Shown one piece after another: positions 1 to 5,127 of a DNA stretch of 5,127 bases. The notes beneath the pieces were generated by a model. The model saw nothing but the letters and a program-made list of their open reading frames with translations, was not told where the DNA came from and searched no databases. The DNA comes from an uncultured Clostridia bacterium. GTDB taxonomy: Bacteria; Bacillota; Clostridia; TANB77; CAG-508. Location of the stretch: NCBI GenBank assembly GCA_947626705.1, contig CANQTJ010000107.1:1-5127 (forward strand). Direction: 5' to 3'. A program made the translations under genes and the position numbers. Each line of letters opens with the position of its first letter. The first letter of the stretch is position 1.

Positions 1-341
1 AATTTATATAAATTTATTTCATCTTCATAATATATTTTTATGATATTTTTATCATTTAAAAAATTTAAATTTTTTATTATTTCTTTATTTTCTTTTTTTA
101 TTAAAATTATTATTTTTATTTCTTCATTATTTTCAAATATTTTTTCTATTAATTTTTCTAATTGTATTTCTCCAGGTAAATTTTCATCAATGATTATATA
201 ATTAATTTCTTTTTTATATTCTAATATTTCTAATATTCCTTCTTTATATTGTATATCTTTGCATATAGTTTCTATATTATTTTCTTCTTTTAATTCTTCA
301 TTTAAATATGGATTATTAATTGCTGTAATTATTTTTATCAT
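1..341 (-). CDS. Receiver-like N-terminus of a possible TadZ/CpaE-type protein, partial (3' end outside window)
   Basis: The first 113 codons are visible and remain open to the window edge. The protein begins MIKIITAINNPYLNEEL and has the alternating strand/helix look of a CheY-like receiver. A first hydrophobic strand (residues 2-8) is followed by a third strand ending in an acidic residue (IIIDENLPGE, Asp52 then Pro56, in the phospho-acceptor position) and a fourth hydrophobic strand (about 75-81). The usual acidic pair after strand 1 is absent, so phosphorylation is doubtful. Receiver-like domains of this kind head TadZ/CpaE proteins, which carry a ParA/MinD-type ATPase domain further on; that part would lie outside the window, so the family assignment is inference. 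The ATG at 341 is preceded by AAGGTGA (350-356). It overlaps the last 26 bp of the VirB4 gene in another frame, which implies translational coupling and one transcript. It could instead be a stand-alone pseudo-receiver. Confidence 0.65.
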   Translation of the reverse strand, partial: MIKIITAINNPYLNEELKEENNIETICKDIQYKEGILEILEYKKEINYIIIDENLPGEIQLEKLIEKIFENNEEIKIIILIKKENKEIIKNLNFLNDKNIIKIYYEDEINLYK

Positions 342-2142
342 TTTTGTTTTCACCTTCTATCATTTCTTTTTCCATATCTGATGCTTGTATTTTTGTTAGT
401 ATGTGATCCTCTCCAACGAACATTAAACATTCTCCTCTTTTTAAAGATTTAATTTCTATTTTTTCCTTATCTGATAAATTTGCGTATTCTGCTAATATTT
501 TTATATTTTCTTCTTCTAATGCAAAAAATGTTTTTATACTGGAGTTATTTAATATACTTCTTCCATAAGTTCCATTTTCTAGACTAAATATATCTGATAT
601 ATCCTGTGTTATTGCAACACCACTCCCTCCGTATTTTCTTATTGTTTTAAATATTTTATAAATAAAACTTGCTACTTCTTTATTAGATGTAACACCAATT
701 AATCTCCATATTTCATCTAAATATATTGCTTTTCTTTCTTCTCTATTTTCTTTTATCTTATCCCAAAAAATGTCTGTAAATAGGTACATTGCATATTTTA
801 AATTTTCTTCTCCTAAATCATAAATGTCTGCAATTATTAAATCGCTGTCTAATTTTATATTAGTATAATTATTGAAAAATTTTAATGAGCCTTCTACAAA
901 TGGTATTAGTTTTATTTTAAATTTTTTTGTTTTTTCATCTTCTCCTAATATTTTAAATAAATCTTCTAAAATTGGCATTTGTGTTTCTATTTTAAATTCC
1001 ATATTTTCATTATATAAGCTTTTGTCATCAAAAGTAATGTTTTTTAATTTATATACTTGTATTAATTTTTCTTCTAATAAAGCTTTTTCTTCTTCATTCA
1101 TTTCTCCGAATATTAAATTAAAAAATCCTATTAACTTGCTAATTTTTGTTGCTAAATATCCATTTTCTCCTTCTTCTATACTTTCTTTTCTTATTTCAAG
1201 AATATTAATATATGTATTTGAGGTAGGACCTAATTTTATTTGAATACCTTTTAAATTTTCACATATTTTATTGTATTCCCTGTCTGGGTCTATGATATAT
1301 TGTTTAATTCCTAATAATTTATATCTTAAAATTAAAAGTTTTGTATAAAATGATTTTCCTGCTCCACTTGTTCCAAATATACATATATTTGCATTTTTAT
1401 ATTTTTCTGTATTGTATCTATCTATGAAAACCATTGAATTATTATATATATTTGTCCCAATAAAAATACCCTCTTTATCAAATATTGTTGAAGATATAAA
1501 TGGATATGTTGATATTAGTCCAGAAGTTAATATATTTCTTTTTGTTGCTTGTTTTATTATTTCTTTATTTTCCATTATAGGTAATGATGCTATAAAACTT
1601 TCTTCTTGTCTAAAATTTGCTCTTCTTGTTTGCATTCCTTTACTTTGGGCTATTCCTTCTATTTTATTTAAATTATATTCTAATTCTTTTATATCTTCAG
1701 AATATAAATTAATATAAATATATAAAAAATATAAATCTTCGTTATTAACTTGCATCTCTTTTCTTATATATTTAGCATCATTGTAGGTATACGATGCAAT
1801 ATCTATATCTTGTCTATTTTGATTTGCTTCTTTTAGTTCTACTCCTACATTGCCAATATGATATGTAAGGTCTTTAATTGTTTTATAACTATCTTGCTTT
1901 TCATAAAAAATTGAAATATTCATATTTATATTTGTTTCTATTAAATTTTTTAATAATAAATCTGTTTGTTCTCTATAATAATTTACTACCATTAAAGATG
2001 AATAATATAAATTATCAATTTCTATATATTTTGGATTTTGGATATTTATATATGATGGCGATATTAAATCTTTTTTTGAAAAAGTTCCTGAAATGAAATT
2101 TTTTATATTTTCTTTTTTTTTATTTTTTAAAATTTTTATCAC
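316..2142 (-). CDS. VirB4-type type IV secretion / conjugal transfer ATPase
   Basis: A cytoplasmic ATPase that would power substrate transfer or pilus assembly at the base of a type IV secretion channel. The 608 residues divide into a VirB4-type N-terminal domain (about 35-235, including the TRRANFRQEESF stretch before a conserved Leu-Pro at 187-188) and a RecA/HerA-like motor. Walker A is GTSGAGKS (257-264) and Walker B is AIYLDEIW (472-479, acidic pair Asp476-Glu477). A sensor-like AITQD (510-514) follows, then LNNSSIK (531-537). It is shorter than the roughly 800 residues of Tn916-type relatives. No membrane segment is evident. Start: the GTG at 2142 is the only canonical upstream codon, but its first base is the last base of the Shine-Dalgarno AAGGAG, so initiation there is implausible. 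The in-frame ATT at 2131-2133 lies 8 nt downstream of that site and would give a product three residues shorter. The family assignment is firm and the start is not. The last 26 bp overlap the receiver-like gene. Confidence 0.93.
   Translation of the reverse strand: MIKILKNKKKENIKNFISGTFSKKDLISPSYINIQNPKYIEIDNLYYSSLMVVNYYREQTDLLLKNLIETNINMNISIFYEKQDSYKTIKDLTYHIGNVGVELKEANQNRQDIDIASYTYNDAKYIRKEMQVNNEDLYFLYIYINLYSEDIKELEYNLNKIEGIAQSKGMQTRRANFRQEESFIASLPIMENKEIIKQATKRNILTSGLISTYPFISSTIFDKEGIFIGTNIYNNSMVFIDRYNTEKYKNANICIFGTSGAGKSFYTKLLILRYKLLGIKQYIIDPDREYNKICENLKGIQIKLGPTSNTYINILEIRKESIEEGENGYLATKISKLIGFFNLIFGEMNEEEKALLEEKLIQVYKLKNITFDDKSLYNENMEFKIETQMPILEDLFKILGEDEKTKKFKIKLIPFVEGSLKFFNNYTNIKLDSDLIIADIYDLGEENLKYAMYLFTDIFWDKIKENREERKAIYLDEIWRLIGVTSNKEVASFIYKIFKTIRKYGGSGVAITQDISDIFSLENGTYGRSILNNSSIKTFFALEEENIKILAEYANLSDKEKIEIKSLKRGECLMFVGEDHILTKIQASDMEKEMIEGENKNDKNNYSN
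339..358 (-). promoter_or_regulatory. Ribosome binding site and ATG of the receiver-like gene inside the VirB4 3' end
   Basis: On the minus strand AGAAGGTGA (350-358) precedes the ATG at 339-341. It is a partial Shine-Dalgarno match with 9 to 11 nt of spacing, depending on whether GGTG or AAGG pairs. It is weaker than the sites of the two upstream genes and lies within VirB4 codons, which fits start of translation by coupling from the upstream gene. Unlike those two genes, this one has an ordinary ATG. Confidence 0.55.
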
Positions 2143-2147
2143 TCCTT
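2131..2147 (-). promoter_or_regulatory. Strong ribosome binding site followed by ATT instead of ATG (VirB4)
   Basis: The minus strand reads AAGGAG (2142-2147), eight bases (TGATAAAA), then ATT (2131-2133). The eight-base spacing is what an initiation codon would normally have. The in-frame GTG at 2140-2142 shares its first base with the Shine-Dalgarno sequence and cannot comfortably sit in the P site while that sequence is paired. By position the start is therefore the ATT, a known but rare initiation codon (infC in enteric bacteria). Alternatively an ATG was lost here. Confidence 0.6.
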
Positions 2148-2554
2148 AAAAATTTAAATTACTATTTTTTATATTTTGTTTTATTATTATCATAAATAAT
2201 TTTAATATTATTTTGTTTTATGTTGACAATTTGAAATATAATTTTTATTTTTTATTAATCTTTTACTATATTTAAACACGTAAGCTTTATTCTATTTTTA
2301 TTTTTATATTTTCATTTTCTTGTGTTTTATTTTATAAAATTTGGTAAACTTTGTTTTTACTTTTAATTTTCTTTTTTAATTTTTATTTATTTTTTATCTT
2401 ATATTAATATTTTAATTTTTATAGTTTTATTTTTTGTTTTCTTTTATTTTTATATTTTATTTTTTATTTTTATTTTTTGTTTTTTTATTTTAATATTTTA
2501 ATTTTTTGTTTTTATTTATTTTTTATTTTATTTTTATATTTTAATTTTTATTTA
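2148..2554. other. T-rich low-complexity spacer between the TraC-like and VirB4 genes
   Basis: About 400 bases without a supportable gene. From about 2380 to 2554 the plus strand is nearly all T and A in short T runs broken by single A or TA steps, so the leftward transcript would be A-rich and unstructured. The part next to VirB4 (2148-2380) is less simple and contains scattered G and C. I see no convincing hairpin terminator and no good leftward promoter. A TTGTCA (2224-2229, minus strand) lacks a clear -10 at 17 bases. Both flanking genes point the same way, so this is most simply an untranslated stretch within one transcript. Confidence 0.6.
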
Positions 2555-3112
2555 TTAATTTTTTAAAAATATTCTTGTATTTAATAAAGAAAAAAATATT
2601 TTTATTATTTTATTTTTATTATTTATTTCTATTACACTATTTCCACATCTTGATAAACATTCTTTTATTTTAAAATATTTTTCTTTTAAATCATTTTCTA
2701 TTATTTCTATGTTATTAAAATTTTCTATTTTTTCATTGGATATTATTAGATAAAAATCTTTAGAAGCTGAATTTCTTAGATAGTTTAAATTTTGAATATA
2801 ATTAATATAATTTTCTGATAATTCTCTTAGATATTTATTTTCTTTTTTTTGAATATTATTTTGGATATTTAAAATATGTTGACTTAAATCTTCTTTATTA
2901 CTTTGAATTAAAATTTGGATATCAAAATTACAAGTTTTTAATAAAATTTTGTATGAATTTAAAATTGTCTTTTTTTCTAAATCTGATTTTAAATTATAAT
3001 TTATTGGACTTATTTTTAAAATTTTAATATATTTATTTTTGTTTATTTTTATTATGCCATTAGATAATATATTTTCTATAGGAATCCATTGCTGTACTGT
3101 TAGTTTATTTAT
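2555..3112 (-). CDS. TraC-like type IV secretion protein with a non-AUG (ATA) start
   Basis: A 185-codon ORF ending in tandem TAA stops (2555-2557 and 2552-2554). The product begins with NKLTVQQWIPIENI and continues NKYIKILKISPINYNLKSDL, then NFDIQILIQSNKEDL, and ends with CLSRCGNSVIEI before FFSLLNTR. This order matches what I remember of the small TraC-like proteins encoded just before VirB4 in Gram-positive conjugation loci (a TVQ-x-hIPhxxI opening, an ILxISPINxxLKS core, a late cGN motif). Its exact biochemical role is unknown; a partner of VirB4 is the natural inference. It is Asn/Lys/Ile-rich, with no signal peptide or membrane helix. No ATG, GTG or TTG occurs in frame anywhere in the ORF. 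The GTG within the ribosome binding site is followed at once by an in-frame TAA. The ATA at 3110-3112, 8 nt after a perfect Shine-Dalgarno, is the only well-placed start. Gene finders that require canonical starts will miss it. The unbroken frame argues against an old pseudogene. Confidence 0.8.
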   Translation of the reverse strand: MNKLTVQQWIPIENILSNGIIKINKNKYIKILKISPINYNLKSDLEKKTILNSYKILLKTCNFDIQILIQSNKEDLSQHILNIQNNIQKKENKYLRELSENYINYIQNLNYLRNSASKDFYLIISNEKIENFNNIEIIENDLKEKYFKIKECLSRCGNSVIEINNKNKIIKIFFSLLNTRIFLKN

Positions 3113-3129
3113 TTTTTACACCTCCTTTT
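3110..3129 (-). promoter_or_regulatory. Perfect Shine-Dalgarno upstream of an ATA codon (TraC-like gene)
   Basis: The minus strand reads AAAAGGAGG (3121-3129), eight bases (TGTAAAAA), then ATA (3110-3112). The seven-base AAGGAGG core is an ideal match to the 3' end of 16S rRNA. The GTG at 3119-3121 is in frame but is followed directly by TAA (3116-3118), which excludes it. The spacing is identical to that before the ATT of the VirB4 gene. Confidence 0.75.
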
Positions 3130-3137
3130 GTTTTTCT

Positions 3138-3166
3138 ATTTTACATTCATTTTTCTTATTTGTCAA
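3138..3166 (-). promoter_or_regulatory. Sigma-A-type promoter of the secretion operon
   Basis: The minus strand has TTGACA (3161-3166), a 17-base spacer and TAAAAT (3138-3143): a perfect -35, the optimal spacer and a -10 with one mismatch. The predicted transcription start is near 3130-3131, only about 18-20 bases before the ATA codon. The leader would hold little more than the ribosome binding site, so no upstream start codon can be hidden in it. The promoter makes the TraC-like gene the first gene of a leftward operon independent of gyrB. Confidence 0.75.
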
Positions 3167-3173
3167 TAAAAAC

Positions 3174-3193
3174 TTTTTGACATTTTTCGACAT
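3174..3193. repeat. Tandem 10-bp direct repeat next to the promoter
   Basis: The plus strand has TTTTTGACAT (3174-3183) followed directly by TTTTCGACAT (3184-3193), which differ at one base. A 10-bp period puts the two copies on the same face of the helix. They end 7 bp upstream of the -35 of the leftward promoter, where an activator or UP-element-like contact would sit. This could be a regulator-binding site or chance similarity in an AT-rich region. Confidence 0.4.
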
Positions 3194-3480
3194 TTCAATA
3201 ATTATTTTCCACTTTTAAATTATTTTTATGATTAAAAATCCACATTTAATAAACTTTAATTTTTATATTTTTTTAGTATTTTTTTCTATTTTTATTTTAT
3301 TTTTATTATTTCTTATTTTTATTTAATTTTTTTATTTTTTAATTAATTATATTAGTTTAAAATTAAATTGCTTTATTTTCGATTTTAATGATTTTTATTT
3401 TTTATTTTATAAATTATTTTTTTATTTATTATGATTTTTTTATTTATTTTTTTTATTTTTTAGTATATTTTTTTTATTTT
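3194..3480. other. T-rich low-complexity spacer upstream of the secretion operon
   Basis: Nearly 290 bases with no gene. From about 3250 the plus strand is runs of T broken by A, with only a handful of G or C, resembling the spacer at 2380-2554. I find no strong inverted repeat, RNA gene or good promoter. The 3200-3250 part has slightly more C, including two CCAC-containing words discussed among the rejected items. Confidence 0.55.
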
Positions 3481-3511
3481 TGACCATAATAAGTTTATAA
3501 GGTTGATAATA

Positions 3512-3884
3512 GTTGAGCAAAGAGTAATATTGGATTTGGTGTGAGTTTAATATTATTCGAGCAAAGATGTATAATAGTGTATTTTATATATTATTATATG
3601 TCGGCGATAAGAGTGTATTATGTGTATGTAGGCTATATTTTGTATTTTTATTCTATCTGTATATGGTCAAATTATATGTAATATATTCGAGCTAAGATTA
3701 TTATTTTATCTAGTATTGAAGTGGTTATTAGTAGTCCCTCGTTTTGGATGAATATAGTTACTTATGGTGGATTAATGGTCGAGTGAGTGATTAATATATG
3801 TGGTATCGAGCTTATTTATATAGCAATATATATTAGGTTTTAATATTAGATATATTAGTTTTAGCTAAGATTATTATCGGCTTT
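3512..3884. repeat. Degenerate repeat array with about 43-bp periodicity
   Basis: A core close to TCGAGCWAAGAKTATTAT recurs on the plus strand. The AGC step, or its equivalent, falls at 3516, 3560, 3603 (GGC), 3690, 3782 (AGT), 3822 and 3863. The intervals are 44, 43, 87, 92, 40 and 41 bases, that is one or two units of about 40 to 46. Two copies share 15 identical bases, AGCTAAGATTATTAT at 3690-3704 and 3863-3877. Outside the cores the units are poorly conserved, so this is not a CRISPR array. One core-like TCGAGC at 3805-3811 is off the lattice. No convincing ORF covers the region on either strand. Function unknown: an eroded tandem repeat, an iteron- or centromere-like protein binding array, or a transcribed repeat RNA are all possible. 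Confidence 0.5.
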
Positions 3885-3889
3885 ATAGA

Positions 3890-3925
3890 TTAATGGCAGG
3901 TTGTTTATAAATAACCTGCCATTAA
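3890..3925 (-). terminator. Hairpin downstream of gyrB, lacking a U-tract
   Basis: TTAATGGCAGGTT (3890-3902) and AACCTGCCATTAA (3913-3925) form a perfect 13-bp stem around a 10-base loop, beginning three bases after the gyrB stop codon. It is by far the strongest inverted repeat in the window and well placed to end the gyrB transcript. On the minus strand the stem is followed by TCTATAAAGCC rather than a run of T, so it is not a textbook intrinsic terminator. It may instead protect the gyrB mRNA 3' end. On the plus strand a T run (3942-3947) begins 17 bases after the stem. Confidence 0.6.
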
Positions 3926-3928
3926 ATA

Positions 3929-5127
3929 TTATATATCTAAATTTTTTACATATTTTGCATTTTGTTGTATAAATTCTCTTCTTGGTTCTACTTCATCTCC
4001 CATTAATAATGAAAATGTTTCATCAGCTTTTATAGCATCGTCCATTGTTACTTTGACTAAAATTCTTGTTTCAGGATTCATTGTTGTTTCCCATAGTTGT
4101 TCTGGATTCATTTCTCCTAAACCTTTATATCTTTGTAATGCTAACTGTTCTCTCGTAATTCCTTTATTTTCTAGTTCTTTATATGCTTTATCTAAGTCTT
4201 CGTCTGTATAACAATAAATATCTTCCATTCCCTTTTTTGATAATTTGTATAATGGTGGTTGTGCTAAAAATACATTTCCATTTTCAATTAATGGTTTCAT
4301 ATATCTAAAGAAAAATGTTAATAATAAAGTTCTAATATGAGCACCATCAACATCAGCATCTGCCATAATTATTACTTTTCCATATCTTATTTTTGTTATA
4401 TCAAAGTCTGAACCTATTCCTGCACCAACTGCTAATATTACTGGATTTAATTTATCATTTCCATATATTTTATCTGCTCTTGCTTTTTCAACATTTAACA
4501 TTTTACCCCAAAGTGGTAATATTGCTTGAAATTTTCTATCTCTTCCTTGTTTTGCACTTCCTCCTGCAGAATCACCTTCTACAATATAAACTTCACATTC
4601 TTCTGGATTTTTACTACTACAATCTGCCAATTTTCCTGGTAATGTTGAGGTTTCCATAGAGTTCTTCTTTCTTACTAATTCCCTAGCTTTTCTGGCTGCT
4701 TCTCTTGCTCTTGATGCACTTATACATTTTTCTAAAATAGCTTTTGCTACATTAGGATTTTCTTCTAAGAATGTTGATAATGCATCATTTACCATACTTT
4801 GAACAATTCCTGTTACTTCGCTATTCCCTAATTTTGTTTTGGTTTGTCCTTCAAATTGAGGTTCTTTTACTTTTACTGAAACTACTGCAGTTATTCCTTC
4901 TCTTATGTCTTCTCCTTGTAAGTTTGGCTCTTTTTCTTTTAAGATATTATGGCTTCTTGCATAATCATTAAATACTTTTGTTAATGCTCTTTTAAATCCT
5001 TCTAAATGAGTTCCACCTTCTACTGTATTAATATTATTTACAAATGTATATATATTTTCTGAATAACTTGTTGTATATTGAATAGCAATTTCTACTGGTA
5101 CTTCTCCATTTTTTTCTATATATATTG
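3929..5127 (-). CDS. gyrB: DNA gyrase subunit B, partial (5' end outside window)
   Basis: ATP-binding subunit of the type II topoisomerase that introduces negative supercoils, working with GyrA as an A2B2 complex. The last 398 residues are present out of the usual ~635; the frame stays open to the window edge with no start in the first 110 codons. Visible parts: the end of the transducer domain (NNINTVEGGTHLEGFK near residues 30-45, then QTKTKLGNSE near 94-103, with the conserved ATP-contacting QTK); the TOPRIM domain, with EGDSAGGS (183-190, catalytic Glu183) and the metal-binding MADADVDGAH (254-263, Asp256/258/260); and the C-terminal signature RYKGLGEMNPEQLW (332-345) ending KYVKNLDI. ParE is the main alternative; the C-terminus and the ILPLWGK region favour clostridial GyrB. 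The 165-residue insert of E. coli GyrB is absent, as in other Gram-positives. A hairpin follows the stop; gyrA does not follow. Confidence 0.95.
   Translation of the reverse strand, partial: IYIEKNGEVPVEIAIQYTTSYSENIYTFVNNINTVEGGTHLEGFKRALTKVFNDYARSHNILKEKEPNLQGEDIREGITAVVSVKVKEPQFEGQTKTKLGNSEVTGIVQSMVNDALSTFLEENPNVAKAILEKCISASRAREAARKARELVRKKNSMETSTLPGKLADCSSKNPEECEVYIVEGDSAGGSAKQGRDRKFQAILPLWGKMLNVEKARADKIYGNDKLNPVILAVGAGIGSDFDITKIRYGKVIIMADADVDGAHIRTLLLTFFFRYMKPLIENGNVFLAQPPLYKLSKKGMEDIYCYTDEDLDKAYKELENKGITREQLALQRYKGLGEMNPEQLWETTMNPETRILVKVTMDDAIKADETFSLLMGDEVEPRREFIQQNAKYVKNLDI

Noticed and set aside
872..1717. Plus-strand open frames at 872-1243 and 1412-1717
   Set aside because: They lie opposite the VirB4 gene. 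Their hydrophobic Phe/Ile/Leu/Ser-rich products are what reversed Lys/Glu/Asn-rich codons give, and there is no domain or ribosome binding site.
1878..2096. Plus-strand open frame opposite the VirB4 N-terminus
   Set aside because: An antisense shadow of the VirB4 coding sequence with a low-complexity Leu/Phe/Tyr-rich product.
2223..2250. Plus-strand TTGACA (2223-2228) as a rightward promoter
   Set aside because: The TATAAT-like word downstream is too close, nothing stands at 17 bases, and there is no plus-strand gene to drive.
2208..2279. 23-codon minus-strand frame with a GTG start in the spacer before VirB4
   Set aside because: Very short, no ribosome binding site, and no recognisable product.
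2555..3112. Calling the TraC-like ORF a pseudogene because it lacks a canonical start
   Set aside because: The frame is intact for 185 codons with conserved-looking motifs, a good promoter and a perfect Shine-Dalgarno. Decay would be expected to leave frameshifts or stops. Recent loss of the start remains possible and is noted in the findings.
3177..3205. Plus-strand promoter TTGACA (3177-3182) with a -10 17 bases later
   Set aside because: The -10 would be AATTAT, a poor match, and no gene follows on the plus strand. The TTGACA belongs to the tandem 10-bp repeat.
3205..3244. Two DnaA-box-like words, TTTTCCACT (3205-3213) and AAATCCACA (3236-3244), near gyrB, suggesting an origin
   Set aside because: Each has two mismatches to TTATCCACA and no further boxes are seen. 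gyrB proximity and AT-richness alone do not support an origin.
3541..3681. 46-codon plus-strand frame beginning GTG in the repeat region, Tyr- and Ile-rich
   Set aside because: No Shine-Dalgarno, no promoter and no recognisable motif. Its length is within chance for this composition.
3512..3884. CRISPR array
   Set aside because: Cores are degenerate and short, spacing varies from 40 to 46 in steps, repeats are not near-identical, and no cas gene is present.
4393..4971. Plus-strand open frames at 4393-4659 and 4771-4971
   Set aside because: They are fully antisense to gyrB, which is certain from its motifs. The leucine-rich products are an artefact of the opposite strand.

Overview
The window is a very AT-rich piece of what looks like a low-GC Clostridia-type (Firmicutes) chromosome. 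The code reads as standard: Trp is TGG, and TGA does not occur inside the genes. The best lineage clue is the C-terminal two thirds of DNA gyrase subunit B at the right edge, with clostridial-looking signatures (ILPLWGKMLNVEKA in the TOPRIM region and a KYVKNLDI C-terminus). All four genes I can support lie on the minus strand.

Layout in the direction of transcription, right to left. (1) gyrB, 5' end outside the window, stops at 3929 and is followed by a strong 13-bp hairpin (3890-3925). (2) A gene-free region runs from 3890 down to about 3167. Its right half (about 3481-3889) is unusually G-rich on the plus strand and holds a degenerate repeat with a spacing of about 43 bp. Its left half (about 3194-3480) is almost pure T/A low complexity. 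(3) A clear sigma-A-type promoter (3138-3166) fires leftward into a 185-codon gene (2555-3112) for a TraC-like protein of Gram-positive type IV secretion/conjugation systems. (4) A second T-rich spacer (about 2148-2554) follows. (5) Next is a VirB4-type secretion ATPase (316-2142) with Walker A and Walker B motifs. (6) The start of a receiver-like protein, possibly the N-terminus of a TadZ/CpaE-like ATPase, overlaps the VirB4 gene by 26 bp and runs off the left edge.

Together the TraC-like protein, VirB4 and the receiver-like protein look like part of a conjugation or type IV secretion operon placed just downstream of a housekeeping gene. VirB4 would be the cytoplasmic motor, the TraC-like protein an accessory partner, and the overlapping receiver-like protein a possible regulator or positioning factor.

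The most unusual observation concerns translation starts. The TraC-like ORF has no ATG, GTG or TTG in frame anywhere, yet it has a strong promoter and a perfect Shine-Dalgarno sequence 8 nt before an ATA codon. The VirB4 gene has an equally good Shine-Dalgarno sequence 8 nt before an ATT codon; its only canonical upstream start is a GTG that lies inside the Shine-Dalgarno sequence itself. Two neighbouring secretion genes therefore appear to use AUA and AUU as start codons, or to have lost their AUGs while keeping everything else. The second notable feature is the ~43-bp-period repeat array between gyrB and the secretion operon.
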